From contig JAHWIM010000045.1 of the NCBI GenBank assembly GCA_019322535.1, positions 1 through 21,005 of the forward strand: a stretch of 21,005 bases of DNA. The letters are read 5' to 3'. Positions 1 through 6,421 of the stretch are shown one piece after another (within the stretch, counting starts at the first letter, position 1; every line of letters begins with the position of its first letter). The translations under genes and the position numbers were made by a program. The DNA comes from Candidatus Woesearchaeota archaeon (GTDB lineage Archaea; Nanobdellota; Nanobdellia; Woesearchaeales; WJKL01). The notes under the pieces are model-generated. The model was not told the origin of the DNA and made no database searches. It saw only the letters and a list, made by a program, of their open reading frames with translations.

Positions 1-123
1 ATCCATATGGGTTCTTAATATTAATCCTAATACTTTATTTTTACTGATACATTTATGGCATATAAAGTTAGGTCCAATTATCTCAAGCCATTGAGATTCT
101 TTTTTGCAGTTTTCACATTTCAT
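1..123 (-). CDS. partial zinc-ribbon protein (N-terminus only)
   Basis: An open frame starts with ATG at 123 on the minus strand and runs off the left edge (41 codons seen). It has two CxxC pairs, CENC near residue 3 and CHKC near residue 23, with about 16 residues between the pairs, which is the layout of a small zinc ribbon. The rest is too short to name a family. It diverges from rsmI, and the 74 bases between them must hold both promoters. An in-frame stop in the other possible ATG frame (start at 118) supports the start at 123. Function unknown; it could be a nucleic-acid-binding or ribosome-associated zinc protein, but this is only a guess. Confidence 0.5.
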   Translation of the reverse strand, partial: MKCENCKKESQWLEIIGPNFICHKCISKNKVLGLILRTHMD

Positions 124-167
124 ATTCCATCTAGAACAGTAATTCTTTAAAAATATTTCTAGCAAGG

Positions 168-175
168 TTTATATA
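168..175 (+). promoter_or_regulatory. TATA box of rsmI (leaderless)
   Basis: TTTATATA lies about 27 bases before the ATG at 198, the spacing expected when transcription starts at the start codon in archaea. No Shine-Dalgarno sequence is seen before that ATG. Confidence 0.55.
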
Positions 176-197
176 ATATTCAATTTTAATCTAAATT

Positions 198-857
198 ATG
201 TTATATATTGTATCAACACCAATTGGGAATTTGAAAGATATTACATTTAGAGCAATAGATACCTTAAGAGAAGTGGATTTAATTCTTGCAGAAGATACAA
301 GAAGAACAGGGATTTTATTACAGAGATGGATGATTAAGGATAAGAAAATGCTTTCTTACAACGATAAAAATAAAACAAGAAGAACAAAAGAAGTTGTTGA
401 ATTGCTGAAACAAGGAAAAGACATTGCATTGGTTTCTGATTCTGGAACTCCTGGGATAAGTGATCCTGGATTTTATTTGATTAGAGAGGCTGTTAAATAT
501 AATATTCCAATAAGTCCAATTCCTGGAGCTTGTGCTTTGATTTCTGCATTAGTTTGTTCTGGTTTACCAACAGATAAATTTGAGTTTTATGGATTTATTC
601 CAAAAAAACCAGGGCAAAAGAAAAAGTTTTTTGAAAATCTTAAAGAAAAAGAAACAACAACAATTTTCTATGAAAGCCCTCATAGGATTGTTAAGACTTT
701 GAAGACCATGAATGATATAATTCCAGATAAGAATATAGTGATTGCCAGAGAATTAACTAAAAGGTTTGAGGAGTTTATTAAGGGAACAGTTAAAGGTGTT
801 TATCAGAAATTAAAAGACAAAGAGATAAAAGGAGAAATTGTTGTTGTAATTCATTAA
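198..857 (+). CDS. rsmI: 16S rRNA 2'-O-ribose methyltransferase RsmI-like
   Basis: 219 residues, tetrapyrrole-methylase (SAM-dependent) fold. Family signatures are visible: STPIGNL at the N-terminus, LAEDTRRT around residue 30, VSDSGTPGISDPG around residue 79, PIPGACALISAL around residue 107 and FYESPHRI around residue 157. In bacteria RsmI methylates the ribose of C1402 in the decoding centre of 16S rRNA. The archaeal relative in this superfamily is diphthine synthase, but these motifs are those of RsmI. The protein is short: bacterial RsmI is usually about 270-290 residues, and the small C-terminal domain is missing here. Transcription is probably leaderless. The substrate in an archaeal ribosome is an inference. 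Confidence 0.88.
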   Translation: MLYIVSTPIGNLKDITFRAIDTLREVDLILAEDTRRTGILLQRWMIKDKKMLSYNDKNKTRRTKEVVELLKQGKDIALVSDSGTPGISDPGFYLIREAVKYNIPISPIPGACALISALVCSGLPTDKFEFYGFIPKKPGQKKKFFENLKEKETTTIFYESPHRIVKTLKTMNDIIPDKNIVIARELTKRFEEFIKGTVKGVYQKLKDKEIKGEIVVVIH

Positions 858-858
858 A

Positions 859-868
859 TTTTAATATT
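859..868 (+). promoter_or_regulatory. TATA-like box upstream of structured RNA
   Basis: TTTTAATATT is centred about 25 bases before position 888, where the first helix of the structured RNA begins (884-890). This places a transcription start at the 5' edge of the RNA fold. Confidence 0.4.
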
Positions 869-883
869 AGAACATATTAATAG

Positions 884-1005
884 TCATTTGTTGCTAAGTT
901 CGAATAAGCGAAAGGGCTGAAGAAAGTAATGTTTTGGTGGCACTTCTAGTGTTCGTTCAAAACAAGAACTACTCTCTCTGCGCTTGCGAAGGTCTTAGCA
1001 AATGA
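884..1005 (+). ncRNA. structured RNA: 5' leader element or stand-alone ncRNA
   Basis: The 158 bases between rsmI and the next gene fold into one long, multi-part structure. The closing helix pairs 884-890 (TCATTTG) with 999-1005 and 894-898 with 994-998, giving 12 base pairs with a three-base bulge. Inside it, 899-902 (TTCG) pairs with 987-990 (CGAA) and 906-910 (AAGCG) with 981-985 (CGCTT). A distal arm pairs 931-936 (GTTTTG) with 958-963 (CAAAAC), capped by a hairpin CACT/AGTG at 941-951. GC content is above the neighbourhood. The 3' strand ends just before the ribosome binding site GGTGG (1006-1010) of the next gene. I cannot match it to a known riboswitch, RNase P or SRP RNA. Confidence 0.6.
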
Positions 1006-1015
1006 GGTGGATTAA

Positions 1016-1219
1016 ATGGTTGATATCATGAGCATAGGAACAGGACTAAAAGCATTACTTGCTTTAGTTATAGTGTGGTCTATGGTTTGGAAAGGCATTG
1101 CTTTATGGAAATGCGGAAAAAACAATCAAATAGTTTGGTTTGTTGTTATGTTTATAGTAAATACTGCTGGAATACTTCCAATAATCTACTTGCTGTTGTT
1201 CCAAAGAAAAAGAAAATAA
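1016..1219 (+). CDS. small membrane protein, DUF5652-like
   Basis: 67 residues with two hydrophobic segments (about 12-30 and 38-60), a charged linker WKCGKNNQ between them and a basic tail QRKRK. The pattern of a short helix pair with an N-T-x-G-I-x-P-I-x-Y motif resembles DUF5652-type proteins that are common in DPANN archaea and candidate-phyla bacteria; no function is established. The ATG at 1016 has GGTGG five bases upstream; a second ATG at 1028 is possible. It follows the structured RNA directly and is followed after ten bases by another membrane protein, so the two are probably one transcript. Confidence 0.65.
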   Translation: MVDIMSIGTGLKALLALVIVWSMVWKGIALWKCGKNNQIVWFVVMFIVNTAGILPIIYLLLFQRKRK

Positions 1220-1229
1220 GGTGAGATAA

Positions 1230-1802
1230 ATGAAAAAGAAAACTGAGAAAAAAATAGATAAATTAGATTTTGAAACTGCATTTAAATATCCCTTTAAGAG
1301 AGCAGTTGGTTTATTTAATATACTGTGGTTCTTATTGCCAATAATTGGATGGTTTGCATTATATGGCTATGGTATAAGAATAGTTAAACATTTTAGCAAT
1401 GGTGATTTTAAAGGACTTCCTAAATTTAAGTTTGGCAAAAGTTTAGGTTTAGGATTTATAATGTTTATTAAGTCAATTCCATTCATGATTGTATTGGGAA
1501 TTTTAAATTCTGTATTAGGAAGAACTCCTATGGGTTTTTTAGGAATATTGTTTTTACTAATATTTGTTGTTCCAATTCTAGCTGTAAATTTCTTTAATAA
1601 AGAAACAGTTGCTTCTTATTTTGAGGTTAAGAAACTTGCACCAGTATTCAATAATCTAGGAGAATATATAATGGTGATTTTAAAGAGTATATTGCTGAAA
1701 ATTATATTCTTTGTAATGATCATTATTTTAGTTGGACTACCTGCTGGTGCATTTACAAAGAATATCTTTATTGCAGATTTTTATAGAAGATATGTAAAAT
1801 AA
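1230..1802 (+). CDS. DUF4013-like membrane protein
   Basis: 190 residues with four to five hydrophobic segments. The N-terminal part (AFKYPFK, then PIIGWFALYGYGIRI and LPKF) matches the typical layout of archaeal DUF4013 proteins, which are polytopic membrane proteins of unknown function. GGTGA at 1220-1224 is a ribosome binding site with five-base spacing. The previous stop codon lies directly before it, so translation is probably coupled to the DUF5652-like gene. The function is unknown, and any link to the upstream RNA is an inference. Confidence 0.65.
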   Translation: MKKKTEKKIDKLDFETAFKYPFKRAVGLFNILWFLLPIIGWFALYGYGIRIVKHFSNGDFKGLPKFKFGKSLGLGFIMFIKSIPFMIVLGILNSVLGRTPMGFLGILFLLIFVVPILAVNFFNKETVASYFEVKKLAPVFNNLGEYIMVILKSILLKIIFFVMIIILVGLPAGAFTKNIFIADFYRRYVK

Positions 1803-1837
1803 ATAGATTTTTATTTTACTTCTTTTTCTTTATTTTT

Positions 1838-2821
1838 ATGAGATTAGAAGATTTTGATTATAATCTGCCAGAAGAGTTTATTGCGCAAAAACCTGTTTGT
1901 CCTAGAGATAATTCTAGGTTAATGGTTATTAATGATAAAATTGAACATAAAAGATTTTATGATATTGTTGATTATTTGGAAAAAGGAGATGTTTTAGTAA
2001 TAAATGAAACAAAAGTAATTCCTGCAAAATTAAAAGGCAATAAATTAACTGGTGGTAAAGTTGAACTTATTGTTAGAGAATTCAATAAAAATAAATGCAA
2101 ATGTATTCTAAAAATAAGAAATCCTAAGATTGGGACAAAGATGAGATTTGGGAAATATTCAGGAGAACTTATAGGAATTGAGAAAGAATCATTTATTGTT
2201 GAGTTTAATACAAATGTCAATTTAATTATGAAGAAAATAGGAGTATTGCCAACACCACCTTATGTCAAAAGAAAATTGCAAAGAGAAGAACAGTATCAAA
2301 CTGTTTATTCTAAGAAAAAAGGCTCTATTGCAGCACCAACAGCAGGACTTCACTTTACTAAAAGATTATTAGATAAGATTAAGAAAAAAGGAGTTAAGAT
2401 TGCAAAGGTTTGTCTGCATGTTGATTTTGGAACTTTTCTGCCTGTAAAGGATATTAATAAAAGTAATTTACATTCTGAATATTTTGAAGTTGATAAAAAT
2501 AATGCAGATATTATTAACAAAAGAAAAGGAAAATTAGTTGTAGTTGGAACTACTTCTGTTAGAGCACTAGAGTCTGTTGCTGATAAGAATGGAAAAATAA
2601 TTGCTAAGAAAGGAGAAACTGAACTTTTTATTAAACCAGGATATAAATTTAAGACTCAAATTGATGCAATGATTACTAATTTTCATTTGCCAAAGTCTAC
2701 ATTGCTGATGTTAGTCAGCGCTTTTATTGGAAGAAAAAAGATTTTAGATGCTTACAAGATTGCTGTTAAGAAAAAATATAGATTTTTTAGTTTTGGAGAT
2801 GCTATGTTGATTTTGCATTAG
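1838..2821 (+). CDS. queA: S-adenosylmethionine:tRNA ribosyltransferase-isomerase QueA
   Basis: 327 residues, close to the family's usual 340-350. The N-terminus (LEDFDYNLPEEFIAQKP) and motifs such as RDNSRLMV, APTAGLHFT, LHVDFGTFLPV, VVGTTSVRALES and TNFHLPKSTLLMLVSAF are characteristic of QueA. The enzyme moves the ribosyl group of SAM onto preQ1 at position 34 of tRNA to make epoxyqueuosine. This step belongs to bacterial queuosine synthesis; archaea normally make archaeosine at position 15, which does not need QueA. The next enzyme, QueH, is encoded 2 kb away at 4771-5298. No strong Shine-Dalgarno is seen; a weak AT-rich box about 25-30 bases upstream suggests a leaderless transcript. Confidence 0.93.
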   Translation: MRLEDFDYNLPEEFIAQKPVCPRDNSRLMVINDKIEHKRFYDIVDYLEKGDVLVINETKVIPAKLKGNKLTGGKVELIVREFNKNKCKCILKIRNPKIGTKMRFGKYSGELIGIEKESFIVEFNTNVNLIMKKIGVLPTPPYVKRKLQREEQYQTVYSKKKGSIAAPTAGLHFTKRLLDKIKKKGVKIAKVCLHVDFGTFLPVKDINKSNLHSEYFEVDKNNADIINKRKGKLVVVGTTSVRALESVADKNGKIIAKKGETELFIKPGYKFKTQIDAMITNFHLPKSTLLMLVSAFIGRKKILDAYKIAVKKKYRFFSFGDAMLILH

Positions 2822-2852
2822 TTTTTTATAAAACATTAATTTATTTTCTAAT

Positions 2853-3302
2853 ATGGAAACAACAGTTTTAAATGATGTAATAGTTAATGATATTAGTTCA
2901 CCTGTTAAGAAACCAAAAAAACCAGAAGTTATTGGTATGACTGATGAAGATTTTCTAGCTATGGATCAAGAGAGTTTAACTTACAGGGAAGAAAAAGATA
3001 GTAGTTTACAATCAATTTTAATGTATATTGGTGGAAGAGCAGCAGATTCTTTAAGCACAGCCCTAGCTTTAGCAAGCGGCCGTTTTTATGAAACAAATGA
3101 TATGGCTAATGGATTGTATGAGAGATTTGGAGTTGGTTTAGGCAGTGTTGTTGATGAATTAATATTGGTGAGCTATATGATGATTTTATATCAAATGACA
3201 GACCCAAAACATTCTAATTTAGGAAATAAACTTCTTAAGATGATAGGAATAGGTTCTCTTGGTTGTGGATTTAGTAATCTTTTAAAGTATTATTTGAATT
3301 AA
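2853..3302 (+). CDS. hypothetical membrane protein
   Basis: 149 residues. The first 50 are polar and rich in proline, lysine and acidic residues. They are followed by three moderately hydrophobic segments at about 54-75, 95-114 and 127-147. The stretch GGRAADSLSTALALASG followed by YETNDMA recalls small archaeal membrane proteins of the DUF5658 type (D..ST..AL..G...E.N), but this is weak. A TTTATAAA box about 27 bases before the ATG points to a leaderless transcript of its own. Function unknown. Confidence 0.55.
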   Translation: METTVLNDVIVNDISSPVKKPKKPEVIGMTDEDFLAMDQESLTYREEKDSSLQSILMYIGGRAADSLSTALALASGRFYETNDMANGLYERFGVGLGSVVDELILVSYMMILYQMTDPKHSNLGNKLLKMIGIGSLGCGFSNLLKYYLN

Positions 3303-3363
3303 TATCTTCTAGTGTATAAATATTTTTAAATGGTCTTAATCTTCTTTGTTTTGGGGGAACAAT

Positions 3364-4584
3364 TTGAATAGTGATTTAGAACTAGCAGTTTATGATTTAT
3401 CTCCTTTACCAGAGGGAGCTATACCAGAAGGGCTATCTCGTGAAGAGGAAGAAAAACGAAGAGCAGAACTGCTTGCAACAAACCCAAACACAAAGTTTTC
3501 TAGAAATATTTGTAAAATTCTTGGCATAAAGCCTTCAGAAGTAGATATAAAAAAATTTAAGGATGGAGAAACAGATCCAGAAATTAAAGAAAGTGTGAGA
3601 AACAAGAAAATATTTGTTTTTCAAAGTTATATTGATCCATTAGGAGAAAGAAAATATGAACTTGAACTGTTTCTTGATGGTGTTATATGGGGAGGGAGTC
3701 ATAAAAATGGCCCTGTTGTGGTTTTTCCGTATGCTTTTGGTGCAAGAGGAGAAAGAAGAACAGAACCAAGAAAAGCAGCTCCAACACTTGTTTGGGCTAG
3801 ATCATTAGGAGTATTTGGTGCTGAAACATTGTTAACAGGAGCGATTCATGCTGAAAGTGTTGAGATGGTGTATAATGCATGCGGTGTTTATTTTGAGGAT
3901 TTAGAATTCAGAGCTGTTGCAGCAAATTATATTCTTAGAAATTATCAAGATAAAGAAAGAGTTGCAGTTCTTTCTCCTGATGAAGGGGGTGCGAAAAGAG
4001 TTAGGAAAATTGAAAACTTCTTGAATTATGATGGTGAGGGGAAAGTTAGAGATATAGAAGGATTAGAGGATTTAACTCTGAACATTAAATCTGGTTCTGC
4101 TGACAAGATAAGAAAGAAAGATGACGAGGTTGAAAGCGCAGATTTATCAATTTCAGTTGATGGTTATGATGTTATAATTATTGATGATATTGGAGATACT
4201 TTAGGAACATTAGAAACAGCTGCGACAAATTGTAGAAATGGGGGTGCAAAAAGTGTTAGAGCTTTTCTTTTTCATCCATCTTTAGGAAAAGGGTATGAAG
4301 AAAAGATGAAAGAGATGTTTGATAAAGGAATTGTTGATGAAATAATACTTGGTAATACGGTGCCTATTAAAGATTATGCAAGAAATCATCCACAAGTCAA
4401 AGTACTCCCTTTGGAACCATTATATGCTGAAGCAATTACTAGGATTCATCATAATCTTTCAATAAGCGAATTACATACTTATGAAGGTGTTATGGAGATT
4501 TATGATAAGGCGAGACATCTTTTTAAAGGGGATCCTAAATACGTTAAAATTGGAAGGATTAAATTACCTACATTGGATTCCTGA
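3364..4584 (+). CDS. divergent ribose-phosphate pyrophosphokinase-like protein
   Basis: About 406 residues of the PRPP synthetase/phosphoribosyltransferase type. Visible landmarks are KFKDGE followed by VRNKKIFVFQS, the region LLTGAIHAES equivalent to the Mg-ATP site, LSPDEGGAKRVRK, and the PRPP-binding loop IIIDDIGDTLGT. Canonical enzymes are about 290-320 residues with YARQD and DLH motifs; here these read GARGE and AIH, and the protein is about 90 residues longer. It is therefore probably a divergent paralogue whose activity should not be assumed. Start choice: no ATG is near. TTG at 3364 has GGGGG six bases upstream, whereas the TTG at 3346 lies before that G-run. A TATA-like box is at 3315-3322. 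Confidence 0.7.
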   Translation: MNSDLELAVYDLSPLPEGAIPEGLSREEEEKRRAELLATNPNTKFSRNICKILGIKPSEVDIKKFKDGETDPEIKESVRNKKIFVFQSYIDPLGERKYELELFLDGVIWGGSHKNGPVVVFPYAFGARGERRTEPRKAAPTLVWARSLGVFGAETLLTGAIHAESVEMVYNACGVYFEDLEFRAVAANYILRNYQDKERVAVLSPDEGGAKRVRKIENFLNYDGEGKVRDIEGLEDLTLNIKSGSADKIRKKDDEVESADLSISVDGYDVIIIDDIGDTLGTLETAATNCRNGGAKSVRAFLFHPSLGKGYEEKMKEMFDKGIVDEIILGNTVPIKDYARNHPQVKVLPLEPLYAEAITRIHHNLSISELHTYEGVMEIYDKARHLFKGDPKYVKIGRIKLPTLDS

Positions 4585-4590
4585 ATAAAA

Positions 4591-4598
4591 TTTATATA
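4591..4598 (+). promoter_or_regulatory. TATA box of the 53-residue gene
   Basis: TTTATATA lies 30 bases before the ATG at 4621, consistent with a leaderless start. Confidence 0.5.
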
Positions 4599-4620
4599 GT
4601 TGCTTTTTCTATTTAATATT

Positions 4621-4782
4621 ATGACAGAAGAAACTGATAAATTTGTAGAAGAAATGTTGGAAAAAGTAAAGAATAAAAAAGAAACTAAGCCGCAGACAAG
4701 AACACAAGGTGTTGATAAAGAAGAAGTTGCGAATATGGCTGAGAATTTATGGAAAATAAGAAAGAAAAAATCATCTGATTGA
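4621..4782 (+). CDS. small charged hypothetical protein
   Basis: 53 residues, rich in lysine and glutamate, with no hydrophobic segment and a strongly basic tail (KIRKKK). The ATG at 4621 follows a good TATA box at leaderless spacing; an upstream TTG at 4600 would lie at the presumed transcription start and is not preferred. Its last 12 bases overlap the end of queH on the other strand. I recognise no family. Confidence 0.5.
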   Translation: MTEETDKFVEEMLEKVKNKKETKPQTRTQGVDKEEVANMAENLWKIRKKKSSD

Positions 4783-5298
4783 ATATAAACAACCGCAATA
4801 ATTTTGTCTGTAAAAATTGTATTTTTTGCTTAACTCTATACTTTTTTTATAACCTTTTTTGAAATCTGCTTCTAAGAAATCTACTTTATGTTTGTCTTTG
4901 AGTCTTTTTCCTATAAGATTAATAACAGTTGAATTTTTGTGAGGGCTTACTGTTAATGTTGTAGTGAATGAATGGAATTTGTTTTTTTTGGCTAACTTAG
5001 CAACATCCTCTAATCTTAAATAAAAGCAAGTAGAACATCTTTTGCCGCCTTCTTTTTCTTTTTCCTGGCCTTTTGTTGCATTAAACCATTTGTCTATGTT
5101 GTATCTTCCTACAAGCAAAGGCAGTTTTAGTTTAAATGCAAGTTTTTTAACTTCATTTAGTCTTTTTTTATGTTCATCTTCTTTATGGATATTTGGATTA
5201 ACAAAATATAATGTTAGATCATAGTCTTTTTTTAATTCATTGATTACATGCGTTGCACAAGGTGCGCAGCAGACATGCAGTAACATCTTTTGTTTCAT
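4771..5298 (-). CDS. queH: epoxyqueuosine reductase QueH
   Basis: 175 residues of the DUF208/QueH family, which reduces epoxyqueuosine in tRNA to queuosine using metal centres, as a non-orthologous replacement of QueG. All expected cysteine motifs are present: HVCCAPCA at residues 8-15, KRCSTCFYLRLED in the middle and YCGCLYS at the C-terminus. Length is typical. With queA close by, the last two steps of queuosine synthesis are encoded in this window. The promoter region to the right is shared with the tRNA-Ser gene. The 3' end overlaps the 53-residue gene convergently by 12 bases. Confidence 0.9.
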   Translation of the reverse strand: MKQKMLLHVCCAPCATHVINELKKDYDLTLYFVNPNIHKEDEHKKRLNEVKKLAFKLKLPLLVGRYNIDKWFNATKGQEKEKEGGKRCSTCFYLRLEDVAKLAKKNKFHSFTTTLTVSPHKNSTVINLIGKRLKDKHKVDFLEADFKKGYKKSIELSKKYNFYRQNYCGCLYSIR

Positions 5299-5342
5299 AT
5301 TTGATTTGATAGAGTTTGTTATTTATTAATGTTTTGGAAAGG

Positions 5343-5350
5343 TATTTAAA
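5343..5350. promoter_or_regulatory. shared TATA-like box for queH and tRNA-Ser
   Basis: TATTTAAA reads as a TATA box on both strands. It lies about 28 bases before the 5' end of tRNA-Ser (5375) and about 45-50 bases before the queH start codon (5298). Confidence 0.45.
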
Positions 5351-5374
5351 GAAATTTTATTTCTAAGAATTTGT

Positions 5375-5542
5375 GCCAGCATCGCATAATCTGGTAGTGC
5401 GGTCGCCTCGAAAGCGACTGGGCTTTGCCCTTGTAGGTTCGAAATCAACTGGTTACGCTCGGTTGACACGCAAAGTGCGGCGTAAAGCCACACGTGCTCG
5501 CTAAACACTCGCAACTAGTTGTCGAAAGTCCTGCTGCTGGCG
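5375..5542 (+). tRNA. tRNA-Ser(CGA) with an intron in the T-loop
   Basis: Acceptor GCCAGCA (5375-5381) pairs perfectly with TGCTGGC (5535-5541), followed by discriminator G at 5542. The D-stem is GCA/TGC. The anticodon arm GTCGC-CTCGAAA-GCGAC gives anticodon CGA at 5409-5411. A long variable arm GGGC-TTT-GCCC (5420-5430) marks a class II tRNA, so serine. The T-stem GTAGG (5433-5437) finds its partner CCTGC only at 5530-5534, so an intron lies between. Removing 5444-5528 restores the consensus T-loop TTCGAAT and an 83-base tRNA. A T-rich stretch follows. Confidence 0.9.
5444..5528 (+). other. 85-base tRNA intron at position 59/60 with bulge-helix-bulge
   Basis: The junction folds as exon T-stem GTAGG/CCTGC, a four-base-pair central helix TTCG (5438-5441) with CGAA (5523-5526), three-base bulges AAA (5442-5444) and AGT (5527-5529), then an intron stem CAACTGGTT (5446-5454) with AACTAGTTG (5513-5521). 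Cutting each bulge after its second base, as the archaeal splicing endonuclease does, gives the boundaries listed. A T·T mismatch sits at the base of the intron stem. The inner part is GC-richer than its surroundings, with small hairpins (CAC/GTG and GGC/GCC). Confidence 0.82.
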
Positions 5543-5565
5543 TTTACTTTTTTTTCTTTTTTTCA
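5543..5565 (+). terminator. T-rich terminator after tRNA-Ser
   Basis: Directly after the discriminator base come runs of seven T twice, separated by a C. Oligo-T tracts are the usual archaeal termination signal. Confidence 0.55.
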
Positions 5566-6324
5566 TTATTTTATTCCAAATTTTTTTAGAACTTGTCTTG
5601 TTTTTAAAGCGTTTTTCATTAAATCAGTTTCTACTATCCAATATTTGATTTTTAGTTTTTTTAATAATGGCAAAATGATCTCTTTTTTTATATTGCCATC
5701 ACCTAATGCAATGTGGTCATCATATATTCCTTTGTTTGAGTGAACATGAACATATCTAATATAAGGTTTCATTTTTTCAATAAACTCTTTTTCAGAGCTT
5801 ACTAGTCCTGCTTTTGTTGATCTGTTTAAATGGCCAATATCCAGTAGGAATTTCAATGATTTGTATTTTTTAAGATAAGGGAGGAAATCTTCTGCAGTTG
5901 TCCATGGTCCATTTGAATCATTTTCAATCAATAATGGAATCTTGTATTTTTTAGCAAAAGATAATATCTCTTTCAAGAATTTATGAATCATGTTCTTGTC
6001 TTTTTTATGATCTAAGTACTTTGGAAAATGAAAACTTACTGTTTTTGCTTTTATCTTATTTGCAAAAATGATCTCTGCTTTTAATAATAATCTTTGTTGT
6101 TGATATATTAATCTGTTTTTATGCAATAAATCACTTGTTCCACTATGAATAGTGACGATAGCTGAATATTTTTTTAGAATATCTTTTTTACGTTTTATTG
6201 ATTGATCATCGAAAGGCAAAGAAGTCCATCTGTGATTTATTTCTACAAGTTTGAATCCTTTTTTTAGTAAAGATTCTAACCATTGGCCTTTTGTTTGGCA
6301 GTTTTTTGAGCTTATTCCTACCAT
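5566..6324 (-). CDS. sugar phosphate isomerase/epimerase-like TIM barrel
   Basis: 252 residues of the xylose-isomerase-like (AP endonuclease 2) TIM-barrel superfamily. Strand ends carry the usual metal ligands: LLIEND in the middle, LLDIGHLN (Asp and His), VHVHSNKG followed by DDHIALGDG, and IVETD near the C-terminus. Members are sugar or sugar-acid isomerases or epimerases, or endonuclease IV. The short length and missing endonuclease IV signatures favour a sugar isomerase, substrate unknown. The ATG at 6324 is preceded by a leader of roughly 45 bases that contains the odd element at 6337-6381. It is convergent with tRNA-Ser. Confidence 0.72.
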   Translation of the reverse strand: MVGISSKNCQTKGQWLESLLKKGFKLVEINHRWTSLPFDDQSIKRKKDILKKYSAIVTIHSGTSDLLHKNRLIYQQQRLLLKAEIIFANKIKAKTVSFHFPKYLDHKKDKNMIHKFLKEILSFAKKYKIPLLIENDSNGPWTTAEDFLPYLKKYKSLKFLLDIGHLNRSTKAGLVSSEKEFIEKMKPYIRYVHVHSNKGIYDDHIALGDGNIKKEIILPLLKKLKIKYWIVETDLMKNALKTRQVLKKFGIK

Positions 6325-6336
6325 TTTTAAAAAAGT

Positions 6337-6381
6337 GGCGGTGACGAGACATTCTCACTAACCACTGGACATTCTGGCGTA
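6337..6381 (-). other. short D-arm-like element in a leader or small RNA
   Basis: This GC-richer patch in an AT-rich gap contains, on the minus strand, CCAGTGGTTAGTGAG, which resembles a tRNA D-arm. The same core (reverse complement CTAACCACTG) recurs in the insert of the interrupted tRNA gene at 7132-7143. The octamer AGAATGTC occurs twice. On the plus strand GTGACGA (6341-6347) looks like a box C. A run of six T follows on the minus strand. It may be the leader of the isomerase gene, a small RNA, or a degraded tRNA piece; the sequence does not decide. Confidence 0.35.
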
Positions 6382-6384
6382 GAA

Positions 6385-6395
6385 CTTATATATTA
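6385..6395. promoter_or_regulatory. near-palindromic TATA region for divergent genes
   Basis: CTTATATATTA fits a TATA box for the endonuclease gene (ATG at 6422, leaderless spacing). Read on the minus strand it fits a promoter with a start near 6367 for the isomerase gene. Confidence 0.45.
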
Positions 6396-6421
6396 ACTTT
6401 CCCATAATATATTATCTTAAA

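Noticed and set aside
198..857. diphthine synthase (archaeal relative of the RsmI fold)
   Set aside because: Motifs STPIGNL, LAEDTRRT, SDSGTPGISDPG and FYESPHRI are those of RsmI.
884..1005. RNase P RNA or SRP RNA
   Set aside because: GAAGAAAGT near 919-927 recalls RNase P region I, but the partner conserved region is missing and the RNA is too short; it is also far too short for SRP RNA.
5326..5514. minus-strand open frame of 62 codons over tRNA-Ser
   Set aside because: It is the reverse complement of the tRNA and its intron; no promoter, ribosome site or family.
6337..6381. complete C/D box small RNA
   Set aside because: Only a box C-like GTGACGA is convincing; no CTGA box D is present, just CTGG, and the ends do not pair well. 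Kept as an unclassified element.
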